DNA of 64,000 nucleotides from Prochlorococcus marinus XMU1411. Lineage in GTDB: Bacteria > Cyanobacteriota > Cyanobacteriia > PCC-6307 > Cyanobiaceae. Every line of letters begins with the position of its first letter. Position 1 is the first letter of the stretch. Below the pieces are notes generated by a model. It did no database searches. It was not told the origin of the DNA and saw nothing but the letters and a program-made list of their open reading frames with translations. Where the stretch lies: positions 248,001 through 312,000 of the forward strand of contig NZ_JAAORI010000003.1 in assembly GCF_017696075.1 (NCBI RefSeq), given 5' to 3'. This document shows, piece by piece, positions 10,360 to 20,785 of the stretch. A program made the position numbers and the translations under genes.

Positions 10360-10525
10360 CTTGATGTTTCGTAAGTTATTTAAATAGTCTATTAACTTAG
10401 CATCTTGTTATGCAATAAGTCTTTTTAAAAGCCCTAAATTTTTATCTTTTGATTAACGACTTATGAAATTTTGCTTTTCTCATTCACAACTTGCATTAAA
10501 ATAAAATTAGAAAAAAAAAAGTATT

Positions 10526-11863
10526 GTGTTTGATATTAGTAAAGACAACCTTTTAAAGGATTTCATAAAATTTCCAAAAAAAAATCTTCTTATTATTTTA
10601 TTATTATTAGGTTTTGGGGAATGGTTTGTTAGTGACTTAATTCATTTTGCAGGCGGCTCAATAGGATTTTTTGCTTTGTGTTTGGGGGGATATTTTTACT
10701 TGAAGAATGATAAGCCTAAATTTAATGAGCCAAATAATTTAGATGGTTGGATAAATCTATGTAATGAAGATTTAAATTTTTTTGAAGAACTTGAAGCAAC
10801 AAATGAATTAGAAAAACAGAATTCAAAAAGAAAAAAAATACTTGAATCGATTCTTAATAGATTTGATGAAAAAGAAAAAATAAGTTGTATTGGACAAAAA
10901 GATTACCAAAGTTGTCAGTCTGTTTTGAAAAGTTATTTCAAAGCAGATAAATTTGACTTTGATTTATACGAAAAACTGCCTAAATACAATTCTTCTCAAG
11001 TTATTCCAGAAGAAGCTTTGAAGAGTGATGCAATCTTGTATTTTATAAACTTGCCTTTGTCTGCAAATGATTTTTTGTGGCTGGAAAAGTTTCCTAAAAA
11101 TATGCCAATCTGGTTGGTGGCTTCAACTTCCAACGAAATAGAAGAGAAAAATCAGATAGAAGATCTAAAGTCTCAAATTTCAAGTGAATTTATAAATAAA
11201 ATTATTACTTTTGATGTAAATAAGAATGAAATAACAAATATACCTTTTTCGTTAAGGAAGTTTTTCATAAGTTCATCTAAAAATATTGAAAATACAAAAA
11301 AAAGGCTCTTGAAAGAGCTTCATGTTGCTTGGCAATCTGAAATTGAAGGGATAAGAAGAATGCAGTTAAAAGGTATACAAAGAAAAAATCAAATTCTAGT
11401 CGCGACAACTGTTTTCTTATCTCCTATCCCATCAATTGATGTTTTGGCAATGACAGTACTAAATTCATTAATGATTAAAGAAATTAAGTCCATATGGGGA
11501 TGTAATTGGTCTCCTGAAATTTTAGATAAAGTATCTAAAGAGATTTTAAAAACTGCAATTGCTCAGGGAGTTATTGAATGGAGTGGACAGACTCTAATTG
11601 GCATAACAAAATTACATGGCCCAAATTGGCTTGTCTCTGGAACATTTCAGGCTGTAAGTGCTGCTTATTTAACAAGAGTAGTATCTAGTTCTTTGGCTGA
11701 TTTTATGGCAATAACAAAAGGAGTAGAAGAACCTGATTTGGATTTTATAAAGAAAAATTCTGAGAAAATTGTTGAAAAAGCTTTTGAAAAAGAAAAAATA
11801 AATTGGAAAGGATTTATTTCTGATATTAGAAAACCACTTATGAAACTATCTTTTAGTTCATAA
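10526..11863 (+). CDS. DUF697-type membrane protein
   Basis: A 445-residue protein that resembles the DUF697 (YcjF-like) group, often found with or fused to Era-like GTPases. Residues 18-56 form one or two membrane segments. The middle is soluble and charged and lacks clear Walker/GTPase motifs, so it looks like a degenerate GTPase-like or spacer region. The C-terminal ~170 residues carry the hydrophobic DUF697-like segment (around TVFLSPIPSIDVLAMTVLNS and the following Gly/Ala-rich helices). It starts with GTG, follows a 166-base divergent promoter region, and ends 20 bases before mntC. Function is not known. Confidence 0.7.
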   Translation: MFDISKDNLLKDFIKFPKKNLLIILLLLGFGEWFVSDLIHFAGGSIGFFALCLGGYFYLKNDKPKFNEPNNLDGWINLCNEDLNFFEELEATNELEKQNSKRKKILESILNRFDEKEKISCIGQKDYQSCQSVLKSYFKADKFDFDLYEKLPKYNSSQVIPEEALKSDAILYFINLPLSANDFLWLEKFPKNMPIWLVASTSNEIEEKNQIEDLKSQISSEFINKIITFDVNKNEITNIPFSLRKFFISSSKNIENTKKRLLKELHVAWQSEIEGIRRMQLKGIQRKNQILVATTVFLSPIPSIDVLAMTVLNSLMIKEIKSIWGCNWSPEILDKVSKEILKTAIAQGVIEWSGQTLIGITKLHGPNWLVSGTFQAVSAAYLTRVVSSSLADFMAITKGVEEPDLDFIKKNSEKIVEKAFEKEKINWKGFISDIRKPLMKLSFSS

Positions 11864-11883
11864 TCTAAGGTTGAATTTTAAAT

Positions 11884-12783
11884 ATGAGAAAAAATATTCT
11901 TTTTTTAAGTTTGTTACTTCTGCTTTCTCTTGCTTCAGGTTCATGTAAGAAAATATCAAATAAAAATGAAACTAAAGAAGTAATACTGGCAAGTTTCACT
12001 GTTTTGGCGGACATAATTAGCAATGTTGCTAAAGATGATTTTATTGTTAGATCAATAACGAAACCTGGAGTTGAAGTTCATGGCTACCAACCAACTCCAA
12101 GCGATTTGGTAAATGCCTCTAGTGCTTTTGTTTTTATTGATAATGGATTTGGATTTGAATTATGGGCTGAAAAATTTGTTTCTAATTTAAAAGTTAAAAG
12201 AATTACTGTCGCGGAAGATTTAGATCCTATTTTCATTAGTGAAGATTTTTATAAAGGGAAACCCAATCCTCATGCCTGGATTTCTCCAAAAAGAGGAATC
12301 CTATACGTAGATATTCTCGTGGATTATTTATCAGAATTGAGGCCATCCAAAAAGGCATTATTTGAAGAAAATGGAAAAATTTATAAAGATAAACTCTCTA
12401 AAATAGATAAAGAATTCTCACTTTTTATTAATAACTTAAATAAAGACAGGAGGTATCTAGTAAGTTGTGAGGGTGCTTTTTCATATTTAACAAATGATTA
12501 TGGATTAGAGGAAGTTTATTTGTGGCCAGTTAATGCTGAGAGTCAAATTACTCCCAAAAGAATGACAAGAACAATCTCTTTAGTTAAAGAAAAAAATGTC
12601 CCATCTGTATTTTGCGAAAGTACTGTAAGTAACGAATCTCAAATGGTTGTTGCAAACGAAACTGGGGCTAATTTTGGAGGAAATCTTTTTGTTGATTCAT
12701 TATCTGATGATAGTGGGCCTGCTAGTTCCTATATAAAAATGCTAGAGCATAATTTGGATTTGATTAAAAAAGGGCTTTTTTGA
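11884..12783 (+). CDS. mntC: metal ABC transporter substrate-binding lipoprotein (manganese type)
   Basis: The solute-binding protein of a cluster A-I metal importer. Residues 1-20 form a lipoprotein signal with a lipobox-like ASGSC at the cleavage site, so the protein should be lipid-anchored in the periplasm. Likely ligands are the histidine in VHGYQPTPSD, the histidine in PHAWISP, the glutamate in FCEST and an aspartate in VDSLSDDSG. His-His-Glu-Asp is the pattern of manganese-binding members, and the His-rich loop typical of ZnuA is absent. It is followed by ATPase (3-base gap) and permease genes. Zinc or iron cannot be fully excluded. Confidence 0.85.
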   Translation: MRKNILFLSLLLLLSLASGSCKKISNKNETKEVILASFTVLADIISNVAKDDFIVRSITKPGVEVHGYQPTPSDLVNASSAFVFIDNGFGFELWAEKFVSNLKVKRITVAEDLDPIFISEDFYKGKPNPHAWISPKRGILYVDILVDYLSELRPSKKALFEENGKIYKDKLSKIDKEFSLFINNLNKDRRYLVSCEGAFSYLTNDYGLEEVYLWPVNAESQITPKRMTRTISLVKEKNVPSVFCESTVSNESQMVVANETGANFGGNLFVDSLSDDSGPASSYIKMLEHNLDLIKKGLF

Positions 12784-12786
12784 ATT

Positions 12787-13551
12787 ATGGAAACAATCAA
12801 TTATCAAAACTTTAGGATTGATGCAGAGAATATTTGCGTTGATTATAACGGTAAGGTGGCTTTGTATGATGCCAATTTAAGATTGAAGCCTGGCCAAATT
12901 TGTGGGTTAGTAGGGATGAACGGGGCTGGTAAAACAACTTTTTTTAATGCTTTAACTGGCTTTGTAAATATTTCAAAGGGAAAAATTAGAATAAATGGAG
13001 AGTCTGTAAGATCTGCTCAAAAAGATCAGACAATTGCATATGTTCCTCAAAATGAGGGAATTGATAGTCAATTTCCAATAAGTGTTTGGGATGTAGTGAT
13101 GATGGGAAGATATGGTTCGATGAATATTTTTAGGTGTCCTAGAGAATCTGATGTTCAGGCTGTTAAAGATGCTATTGAGAGAGTTGATCTTACTGATCAT
13201 TTATCTACACCTATTGGAAACTTATCTGGAGGTCAGAGAAAACGAACTTTTTTAGCTAGAGCAATCGCGCAAAGAGCGTCAATATTACTTCTTGATGAGC
13301 CTTTTTCAGGAGTTGATATAAGAACTGAGAAACTTATCTCGGAATTATTTATTCAATTTAAAAATGAGGGGAAAACTATATTATTATCAACGCACGATAT
13401 GATTCATGTCCGTGAATTTTGTGATTTGGTCCTTTTGATAAATAAAACTGTTGTAGCTTATGGCGAGACCTCTGAAGTGTTTACCCCTGAAAATATTACA
13501 ACCACTTTTGGAGGGATCTCACCTGATTTTTTGTTTGGACCTGAATCCTAA
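12787..13551 (+). CDS. mntA: metal ABC transporter ATP-binding protein
   Basis: The ATPase of the manganese-type importer. It has Walker A GMNGAGKTT at residues 43-51, a Q-loop (VPQNEG near 87), the ABC signature LSGGQ at 147-151, Walker B ILLLDEP ending near 173 and the switch histidine in STHD. At 254 residues it is a normal single ABC domain. It begins with ATG three bases after mntC, and the permease gene follows after 12 bases. Confidence 0.9.
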   Translation: METINYQNFRIDAENICVDYNGKVALYDANLRLKPGQICGLVGMNGAGKTTFFNALTGFVNISKGKIRINGESVRSAQKDQTIAYVPQNEGIDSQFPISVWDVVMMGRYGSMNIFRCPRESDVQAVKDAIERVDLTDHLSTPIGNLSGGQRKRTFLARAIAQRASILLLDEPFSGVDIRTEKLISELFIQFKNEGKTILLSTHDMIHVREFCDLVLLINKTVVAYGETSEVFTPENITTTFGGISPDFLFGPES

Positions 13552-13563
13552 ATTTTCAATTAT

Positions 13564-14436
13564 ATGGAGCTCTGTTCTTTTTTAACTTTAGATTCATTCA
13601 TAACAGATCCTTTAACTCATGATTTTATGAGAAAAGCACTTCTTATGAGTTCATTAGTTGCAGCTGTTTGTGGTTTCCTATCAAGTTATTTAACTCTTAA
13701 AGGATGGGCATTAATGGGAGATGCAGTGTCACATTCAGTAATGCCTGGTGTTGTGGTTGCTTATGCATTAGGTCTTCCTTTCTCATTAGGGGCATTTATT
13801 TTCGGAGTTGGTTCTGTAGCATTGATAGGGTTTATTAAGCAGAAATCTAGAGTTAAGGAAGATACTGTTATTGGGTTGGTATTTACTGGATTTTTCGCTC
13901 TTGGAATCGTATTGGTTTCTAAGATTAAAAGTAATATTGATCTGCACTCTATTCTTTTTGGAAGCCCATTAGGAATATCACTTTCAGATGTAAAACAAAC
14001 AATATTAATTTCCTTATTAGTAGTAATCCTTTTATCAATTTTTAGAAAAGATTTAATGCTTTATTGTTTTGATCCCAGGCATGCAAAAACAGTTGGGATT
14101 AATGTATTTTTTCTTCATTATTTACTCCTCACATGCTTATCTTTGGCAGCTGTTGTGGGCTTGCAGTCTGTTGGAATTATTTTGGTAGTTGCAATGTTGA
14201 TTACACCAGGTGCTACTGCATATTTACTTACGGATAAGTTTGATAATATGACAGTAATTTCAGTATTAAGTGCAGTTATCTCAAGCCTAATAGGAATCTA
14301 TGTTAGTTTTTGGTTTGATCTTGAAACAGGTGGATCAATTGTTTTAGCACAAACTTTTATATTTTTATTTGCTTTTTTATTCGCTCCTAGATATGGAATA
14401 TTTAAGTTAAAGAAATTACTTGCTGGTTATAAATGA
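13564..14436 (+). CDS. mntB: metal ABC transporter permease
   Basis: A 290-residue integral membrane protein of the ABC-3 permease family, with about eight to nine hydrophobic segments. The GDAVSHSVMPGVVVAYALG segment near residues 51-69 is the conserved permease region, and GVGSVALIG and VGLQSVGIILVVAMLITPGAT are further family features. It is the third gene of mntC-mntA-mntB and overlaps the DUF4336 gene by four bases (ATGA), so that gene is translated from the same message. Confidence 0.9.
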   Translation: MELCSFLTLDSFITDPLTHDFMRKALLMSSLVAAVCGFLSSYLTLKGWALMGDAVSHSVMPGVVVAYALGLPFSLGAFIFGVGSVALIGFIKQKSRVKEDTVIGLVFTGFFALGIVLVSKIKSNIDLHSILFGSPLGISLSDVKQTILISLLVVILLSIFRKDLMLYCFDPRHAKTVGINVFFLHYLLLTCLSLAAVVGLQSVGIILVVAMLITPGATAYLLTDKFDNMTVISVLSAVISSLIGIYVSFWFDLETGGSIVLAQTFIFLFAFLFAPRYGIFKLKKLLAGYK

Positions 14437-15605
14437 TAATGGTGGAAGAAACTTTAAATAAAAAGTGGAATTGGTGGCCATTATTCCCTTTATATCCTTA
14501 TGGAAAAAAGAAAACAATTTTAAGAGAATTAATTCCTGATCAAATATGGTCCTTGGAACAAATACAGGGACTTTATTATGTTGCGGTTCCAATAAGAATG
14601 ACGGTAATAAAGGTTGATAATGGATTGATGCTAATAAATCCACTGCCTCCAACAAAAGAATTTATAAATGAGTTAGAAAAATTAATTGCGACTCACGGCA
14701 AAGTAAAAACAATAATTCTACCGAGTGCCTCTGGACTAGAACATAAAATTGGACTGCCAGCTCTTTCAAGAATTTTTAAAGATGCAGAAATTTGGCTTTG
14801 TCCTGGACAATGGAGTTTCCCCATAAATCTACCACTAGATTTTTTAGGAATTCCATCAAAAAGATCAAGAATACTTTTTGAGGAAGGTACTCCACATTCA
14901 AAATTCTTTAAATGGTCTTCTTTAGGCCCACTTAATTTAGGACTTGGAAGATATCAGGAGATAAGCTGTTTCCATTATCCTACTAAAACTCTTCATGTAA
15001 CAGACGCAATAGTTGGAATAGACTCTACACCACCTGAGATATTTAATTTTGATCCAACTCCACTTCTTTTTCATTCTAGAGAGAGAGGAGATGAACCTTT
15101 GATTGATTCCATCGAACAAAGAAAAAAAGGATGGAAAAGGTTAGTCTTATTTTCATCTTTTTTAAAACCAGGTAAATTAAATATTCCACCTTTAAAAAAA
15201 ATATTTAAGTATTCATTCAAAAAAGATCTTAGAAATTGGAGATCTCATTTCGGTATTTATCCCTTTTTATGGGACGAAGATTGGGAATCATCTCTTGTTG
15301 AAATAATGGGTAAAGATACTCCTAAGATTCAAATTGCACCAGTTTTACAAAAATTAATTTTTCCGCGTTCAAAAGAAGTTTTACTTAAGTGGTTAGAAAA
15401 TATCAAGTCTCTTGAAGATATGGAATATTTAATCCCAGCTCATTTTACGGCACCTATAAAATTTACAATAGAAGATTGTCAGAAATTAATTGATGAAATT
15501 AATTCCAAAAAGTGGGACAAACTTCCTGAGGATAATAAATTTTTGATGGGTTTATATAAAAAGTTGTACGAATTTGGAATAATTCCTGAAGAAGTAAATC
15601 TCTAA
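14433..15605 (+). CDS. DUF4336 family protein
   Basis: A 390-residue protein matching the cyanobacterial/plastid DUF4336 family, which has a metallo-beta-lactamase-like fold. The recognisable stretch is the N-terminal third, with WSLEQIQGLYYVAVPIRMT followed by a VDNGLMLINPLPPT strand pair, and later HVTDAIVGID, which resembles degenerate metal-binding positions. Its function is unknown. The start ATG overlaps the mntB stop by four bases; a second ATG lies two codons on. Coupling to a metal importer is suggestive but does not prove a metal role. Confidence 0.75.
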   Translation: MIMVEETLNKKWNWWPLFPLYPYGKKKTILRELIPDQIWSLEQIQGLYYVAVPIRMTVIKVDNGLMLINPLPPTKEFINELEKLIATHGKVKTIILPSASGLEHKIGLPALSRIFKDAEIWLCPGQWSFPINLPLDFLGIPSKRSRILFEEGTPHSKFFKWSSLGPLNLGLGRYQEISCFHYPTKTLHVTDAIVGIDSTPPEIFNFDPTPLLFHSRERGDEPLIDSIEQRKKGWKRLVLFSSFLKPGKLNIPPLKKIFKYSFKKDLRNWRSHFGIYPFLWDEDWESSLVEIMGKDTPKIQIAPVLQKLIFPRSKEVLLKWLENIKSLEDMEYLIPAHFTAPIKFTIEDCQKLIDEINSKKWDKLPEDNKFLMGLYKKLYEFGIIPEEVNL

Positions 15606-15611
15606 AAAATA

Positions 15612-15947
15612 TTATTCTTCAATAGACATGTTCTCATCATTTTTAAGAGTTTGTTCCAGCTCTTTTCTTTGCTCCATTTGTCTTAAGAAATATCCTGTCA
15701 TCATTGCCGAAGATAATAAATTAGCGATGTTCTCTTTTGAAGATGTTATTTTTACATCAAATTGATCTGAAGGAAGCATTCCAAGAAGACCTTGAACATT
15801 ATGTCTAATAATTTCTTGAATATCTTCACTAGCTGATTTTGCTACTCTTTGCAAAACTTCCGGAGATTGTTTTTGTAAATATTGAATTAAATCATTCTCA
15901 TCATTTGGATCATTATTTTCAGTGGCAAGAAATTCTGGATTAAACAT
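15612..15947 (-). CDS. DUF760 family protein
   Basis: A 111-residue cyanobacteria/plastid-specific protein of the DUF760 family. The family core is visible in LIQYLQKQSPEVLQRVAKSA and the following VQGLLGMLPSDQFDV segment, then LLSSAMMTGYFLRQMEQR near the C-terminus. There are no membrane segments. Function is not established. It is convergent with the DUF4336 gene (6-base gap) and lies downstream of lepB on the same strand. Confidence 0.8.
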   Translation of the reverse strand: MFNPEFLATENNDPNDENDLIQYLQKQSPEVLQRVAKSASEDIQEIIRHNVQGLLGMLPSDQFDVKITSSKENIANLLSSAMMTGYFLRQMEQRKELEQTLKNDENMSIEE

Positions 15948-15992
15948 TTCTACAACTTCAAGATATAAAAACCCTACAACATTACGTACCCA

Positions 15993-16577
15993 TTAATCTA
16001 AATTATTAAGGGCAGGGAACCGAATAGGTCCAATTTTATTTAACGGCCAATATCTAAAAATAGCTTTACCAATAACCTTTTTATAGGGTAAAAATCCCCA
16101 AATATGTGAGTCCATACTGTTATTTCTATTATCTCCCATTACCCATAATGACTCTTCTGGGACAATAAAAGGCCCTATAGAATAATTAATATTTTTGTCA
16201 GTAACATAATTTTTTTGAGCTATATCATTTAAGTAAAGGTTACCGTCTCTTACTTCTACCTTGTCTCCAGGTATTCCAATTACTCTTTTTATTAGTGCAG
16301 TATCTGCTTCATAACCAACATTAATTAATTGTTCCGGAACTTTAAAAACAACTATTTTATTTTTAAATTTTGAAAGATTTGATTTGGATGTAATTTTAGG
16401 GGTAACTTTCTCAACAAGAATTTTATCTTGTATTTGAAGAGTCGGAAGCATTGAACCGGATGGGATCCATCTTGGCTCGATAACCTGCCATCGTATAATT
16501 AAAGCAATAGATATCCAAATTAAAAGATTTCTTAAATCCTTGATTATTGAATTTCTTTTTTCTTCAGTTTTAGGCAT
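15993..16577 (-). CDS. lepB: signal peptidase I
   Basis: A 194-residue type I leader peptidase that removes Sec/Tat signal peptides at the membrane. One N-terminal membrane segment (about residues 16-31) is followed by box B with PSGSM, where Ser42 is the predicted nucleophile, and by LIKRVIGIPGD with Lys97 as general base. Box E GDNRNNSMDSHIWG is complete. The Ser-Lys dyad and family order are intact. menD starts divergently 51 bases away. Confidence 0.95.
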   Translation of the reverse strand: MPKTEEKRNSIIKDLRNLLIWISIALIIRWQVIEPRWIPSGSMLPTLQIQDKILVEKVTPKITSKSNLSKFKNKIVVFKVPEQLINVGYEADTALIKRVIGIPGDKVEVRDGNLYLNDIAQKNYVTDKNINYSIGPFIVPEESLWVMGDNRNNSMDSHIWGFLPYKKVIGKAIFRYWPLNKIGPIRFPALNNLD

Positions 16578-16628
16578 GTTTTATTTAATTCAATTATAAG
16601 GAAAAATCCCAAAGCATTTATATAAATT

Positions 16629-18392
16629 ATGACATCATCTATTGAATGCAAAAATTTTCTTAGAAGTCTACAACTTTTAAATCTTTTTATAAAAATAGGA
16701 GTTCAAAATTTAATACTATGTCCTGGTAGTAGATCAGCGCCCTTGGCAATAGCTGCCGGAGAATTAAATAAATTAGGACTGGTAAATATTTTTAATTCGA
16801 TAGATGAGAGATCTGCAGGTTTCCACTCACTTGGTATTGCTGCTGCATCAGGTAATCTTTCTTTAGTTATTACAACTTCTGGAACTGCCGTAAGTAATTT
16901 ATTACCAGCAGCAGTTGAGGCAGACCGATCTTGTAAAGGCATTATATTTCTTACTGCTGATAGACCCTTAAGATTAAAAGATTGTGGGGCTAATCAAACA
17001 GTAAATCAGGAAGATTTTTTGAGTTCTGTCTGCAGAAGAGTATTAAGTACAAATCTCAATGGACTCCATGAAACAAAAGAAAATGAAATTTTAAATTTAG
17101 TGCAAATTATTGAGAAACAAATATCCACCTTCCCTGGTCCTATTCATTTAAATATTCCTATTGATAAGCCTTTAGATATTTCTTTTTTTAATAAAAAAAA
17201 TGTTTTAGAGATTTTTGAGAGAATTTATTTAAAGAAAAAATATGTCTTTCAGGAAGTTGAAATAAAGTCTGATAACAACAAATTCTTAGAAATTTCAAAA
17301 AGTTTAAACTTAGATGAATCTGGCATTATTTTGGTAGGTCCCTATCAAGGTTCCATAAATGACTTGTCTTCTTTCAATAAATCTTTAGAACAATTACAAG
17401 AAATTACGGGTTGGCCAGTATTTGCTGATCCTGTTTCAGGTGTTTATTCTGATTTGAGAGGGTTAGTTGTGAATTGGGAATTAGTCTTAAGAAAAAATAA
17501 GAATTTAATTAATTGTCATCAACTTTTGAGGCTAGGAGCAATGTCATCCTCAATTGATTTGGAGAAGTTTTTAACAACCTTCGAAGGGATACAAATTCTT
17601 ATTAAAGAAAAAAACTATAGAAAATTGGATCCTTTAAAAAAATCATATGAATATGATCTTGGGTTATCAAATTTTATTACTCTATTGTTAGCAGAATTAT
17701 CAATAAACGAAAAAAATAAAAAGTCTCTTACCCCGTTAGCCCTTGATCTAATAGAAGGAGGTGAGCAAATTAAAGAAATCTTAAAAGAAAAAATTACTAA
17801 TGATAATCAAATTACTGAGTATAAGCTTGCAAACCTTGTTCCAAAACTTTGGCCCGCTAAAAATCCAATAATGCTTTCTGCAAGTAGCCCAATTAGAGAT
17901 TGGCTTACATTTTCTGAGAATGGCACTTTAACAAGAAATTGTTTCAGTTTTAGAGGAGCTTCAGGCATAGATGGTACTTTATCCCTTGCATTAGGAATTT
18001 CTAGAATTAAAAATCCTCTACTTCTTGTGACTGGAGATTTGGCATTTGTTCATGATATAAACGGTTGGCTTATTGAAAATTCAATTGACATGAATTTAAC
18101 AATCCTTTTAATTAATAATAATGGTGGAAATATATTTAATCGTATTTATAAAAAAAATCTAAAAGAAGATGAATTAAAAAAACTATTTCTTATGCCTAAA
18201 GAAATAAACTGGCCAAAACTTGCAGAGAGCTATCAAGTACAATTTAAAAGTGTGACAAATTTTAAAAAATTAAGAGAGGCATTCGAATGGAGCATTTCTA
18301 TCCAGAAATCTGTAATAATTAAAGTTGATGTTGATCCGGAAAATGAAATTAGTGAAAAAAATAACCTGCTTAAAAAAATAATTAGCAGTTAA
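16629..18392 (+). CDS. menD: SEPHCHC synthase (menaquinone/phylloquinone synthesis)
   Basis: MenD is a thiamine-diphosphate enzyme joining isochorismate and 2-oxoglutarate, the first committed step of the naphthoquinone pathway. In cyanobacteria the product is phylloquinone of photosystem I. The 587-residue length fits. The N-terminal pyrimidine-binding domain shows the conserved glutamate in DERSAGF (about 60) and [13 protein letters not shown]. The C-terminal diphosphate-binding region has [12 protein letters not shown]...NNNGG with the metal-binding GDL...NN pattern. It is followed by menB after 36 bases. Confidence 0.95.
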   Translation: MTSSIECKNFLRSLQLLNLFIKIGVQNLILCPGSRSAPLAIAAGELNKLGLVNIFNSIDERSAGFHSLGIAAASGNLSLVITTSGTAVSNLLPAAVEADRSCKGIIFLTADRPLRLKDCGANQTVNQEDFLSSVCRRVLSTNLNGLHETKENEILNLVQIIEKQISTFPGPIHLNIPIDKPLDISFFNKKNVLEIFERIYLKKKYVFQEVEIKSDNNKFLEISKSLNLDESGIILVGPYQGSINDLSSFNKSLEQLQEITGWPVFADPVSGVYSDLRGLVVNWELVLRKNKNLINCHQLLRLGAMSSSIDLEKFLTTFEGIQILIKEKNYRKLDPLKKSYEYDLGLSNFITLLLAELSINEKNKKSLTPLALDLIEGGEQIKEILKEKITNDNQITEYKLANLVPKLWPAKNPIMLSASSPIRDWLTFSENGTLTRNCFSFRGASGIDGTLSLALGISRIKNPLLLVTGDLAFVHDINGWLIENSIDMNLTILLINNNGGNIFNRIYKKNLKEDELKKLFLMPKEINWPKLAESYQVQFKSVTNFKKLREAFEWSISIQKSVIIKVDVDPENEISEKNNLLKKIISS

Positions 18393-18428
18393 ATTTATTA
18401 TTTTCTATTCACAAATAATTTAGGATTT

Positions 18429-19286
18429 ATGAAAGTATTACCTGGTAAAACAACATTAAATTGGTCAGAATGCAGATCTTATGAGGATATATTGTTTCAT
18501 AAATCAAATGAGGGAATTGCGAGAATAGCTATTAATAGGCCTGATAAAAGAAATGCTTTTAGACCTCAAACTGTTGATGAGCTTATTGATGCATTTAATG
18601 TCGTGAGAAATGATGAAAGTATTGGGGTGGTTCTTTTTACAGGTGCAGGACCTGATAAGAAAGGTATTTATTCTTTTTGTTCTGGAGGAGATCAAAGTGT
18701 TAGAGGCGAAAATGGATATGAAAATGATCAGGGAAAGCAAAGATTAAATGTACTTGAATTACAAAGATTAATAAGAAGTTTGCCTAAAGTGGTAATAGCC
18801 TTAGTTCCTGGTTTTGCAATAGGAGGAGGTCAAGTCCTCCATTTGATTTGTGATCTCAGCATCGCCTCCGAAAATGCAATATTTGGTCAAACAGGTCCAA
18901 AAGTTGGAAGCTTTGATGCGGGATTTGGATCTAGTTATTTGGCTAGACTTGTTGGTCAAAGAAAAGCAAAGGAAATTTGGTTTTTGTGTAGAAAATATAA
19001 TTCTAAGGAAGCTCTAGAGATGGGCTTGATAAATGCAATTACAAAGATTGAAGAATTAGAAGCTGAGGGTGTAATCTGGGCAAGAGAGATTTTACGAAAT
19101 AGTCCAACTGCTATTCGTATTCTTAAAGCTTCATTTAATGCGGAGAATGATGGAATTGCTGGTATTCAAGAATTATCTGGATACACAACTCAATTATTTT
19201 ATTCGACTAAAGAAGCTCAAGAAGGTAGAGATGCCTTTCTTGAAAAACGTCAGCCAGATTTTTCTGACTACAAATGGACACCATAG
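18429..19286 (+). CDS. menB: 1,4-dihydroxy-2-naphthoyl-CoA synthase
   Basis: MenB closes the second ring of the naphthoquinone, in the phylloquinone pathway. It is a 285-residue crotonase-fold enzyme: the SGGDQ oxyanion segment at 85-89, GGGQVLHL at 132-139, and the MenB-specific C-terminal [16 protein letters not shown] and [11 protein letters not shown] segments. The bicarbonate-type MenB class carries Gly-Gln near position 134, as here (GGGQ). The gene lies directly after menD and 35 bases before glgA. Confidence 0.95.
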   Translation: MKVLPGKTTLNWSECRSYEDILFHKSNEGIARIAINRPDKRNAFRPQTVDELIDAFNVVRNDESIGVVLFTGAGPDKKGIYSFCSGGDQSVRGENGYENDQGKQRLNVLELQRLIRSLPKVVIALVPGFAIGGGQVLHLICDLSIASENAIFGQTGPKVGSFDAGFGSSYLARLVGQRKAKEIWFLCRKYNSKEALEMGLINAITKIEELEAEGVIWAREILRNSPTAIRILKASFNAENDGIAGIQELSGYTTQLFYSTKEAQEGRDAFLEKRQPDFSDYKWTP

Positions 19287-19321
19287 TTGATTTTTTCAAA
19301 AGAACTTTTAAATAACTATCA

Positions 19322-20773
19322 ATGAGAATTCTTCTTGCCGCTGCTGAATGTGCTCCAATGATCAAAGTTGGAGGTATGGGAGATGTAGTTGGTTCATTGC
19401 CTCCGTCGTTGATAAAACTTGGTCACGATGTAAGAGTAATAATTCCAGGCTATGGGAAATTGTGGAGCCTATTAGAGGTATCTAATGAACCAGTCTTTAG
19501 ATCAAATACTATGGGGACTGATTTTGCTATTTATGAAGCAAAACATCCCATTCATAATTATGTGATTTACCTAGTGGGTCATCCAACATTTGACTCTGAC
19601 CAAATATACGGAGGCGAAAATGAGGACTGGCGCTTTACATTTTTTGCTAGTGCAACTGCAGAATTTGCCTGGAATTGTTGGAAACCTCAAGTTCTCCATT
19701 GCCATGATTGGCACACTGGAATGATTCCTGTATGGATGCATCAGGACCCAGAAATTAGTACTGTCTTCACAATTCATAATTTAAAATACCAAGGCCCTTG
19801 GAGATGGAAACTTGAAAAAATGACTTGGTGTCCTTGGTATATGCATGGAGACCACACAATGGCTGCGGCAATGTTGTATGCAGATAGGGTTAATGCTGTT
19901 TCTCCGACTTATGCAGATGAAATTAAAACCCATGAATACGGGGAAAGCCTTGAAGGATTACTTAATTACATTTCAGGTAAATTAAGGGGAATTCTTAATG
20001 GTATAGATCTTGATGAATGGAATCCTGCCAAAGATCCCGTTTTACCTGCAAAATTTAGTATCAAGAATTTAGAAAATAGGCTTGAAAATAAAAAAATTCT
20101 GCAGAGAGAAATGGGTCTCGAAGTTAATCCTAAAAAATATCTTTTAGGTATGGTCAGTAGGTTAGTTGATCAGAAAGGCGTTGACTTACTTCTACAAGTT
20201 TCAAGAAGACTTTTAGCATATACAGATTCGCAAATAGTTGTTTTAGGGACTGGAGATAGATATTTAGAGTCAGGATTATGGCAACTTGCATTAGATTACC
20301 CAGGAAGATTTTCTGTATTTCTTACCTATGATGATTCTTTATCGAGACTTATATATGGTGGCTCTGATGCATTTTTAATGCCAAGTAGATTCGAACCTTG
20401 TGGTATTAGTCAACTACTCGCTATGAGGTATGGTTCTATTCCTATAGTAAGGCGAGTAGGAGGTTTAGTTGACACAGTTTTACCTCATGATCCAGAAAAT
20501 AATAGTGGCACAGGTTTTTGCTTCGATCGCTTTGAACCCATAGATTTCTATACATCTTTAGTAAGGTCTTGGGAGGCCTTTAGGCATAAAGATAGTTGGG
20601 AATTATTGCAAAAAAGAGCAATGAGCCAAGAGTTTAGTTGGCAAAGATCGGCACTTGAATATGAAATTATGTACAAAGATGTTTGTGGAATAAAAGAGCC
20701 ATCTCCAGATTTTGCTGAAGTTGAAAAGTTCTCTTACGGACAATCTGCTGATCCATCTTTAAAAAAAACATGA
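19322..20773 (+). CDS. glgA: glycogen synthase (ADP-glucose type)
   Basis: GlgA extends glycogen chains from ADP-glucose and is a GT5 glycosyltransferase of 483 residues. The N-terminal ADP-glucose motif KVGGMGD starts at residue 15. The central HCHDWHTG and the C-terminal [13 protein letters not shown] nucleotide-binding signature are conserved. The ATG start is followed immediately by [11 protein letters not shown], the usual N-terminus. It belongs to the same direction cluster as menD-menB-murF and ends 9 bases before the murF reading frame. Confidence 0.95.
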   Translation: MRILLAAAECAPMIKVGGMGDVVGSLPPSLIKLGHDVRVIIPGYGKLWSLLEVSNEPVFRSNTMGTDFAIYEAKHPIHNYVIYLVGHPTFDSDQIYGGENEDWRFTFFASATAEFAWNCWKPQVLHCHDWHTGMIPVWMHQDPEISTVFTIHNLKYQGPWRWKLEKMTWCPWYMHGDHTMAAAMLYADRVNAVSPTYADEIKTHEYGESLEGLLNYISGKLRGILNGIDLDEWNPAKDPVLPAKFSIKNLENRLENKKILQREMGLEVNPKKYLLGMVSRLVDQKGVDLLLQVSRRLLAYTDSQIVVLGTGDRYLESGLWQLALDYPGRFSVFLTYDDSLSRLIYGGSDAFLMPSRFEPCGISQLLAMRYGSIPIVRRVGGLVDTVLPHDPENNSGTGFCFDRFEPIDFYTSLVRSWEAFRHKDSWELLQKRAMSQEFSWQRSALEYEIMYKDVCGIKEPSPDFAEVEKFSYGQSADPSLKKT

Positions 20774-20785
20774 CTTAATTTTTTG

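Noticed and set aside
14416-14655. Minus-strand frame of 79 codons opposite the DUF4336 start
   Set aside because: It is antisense to the mntB/DUF4336 junction and has no sign of coding; the plus-strand genes are clear.
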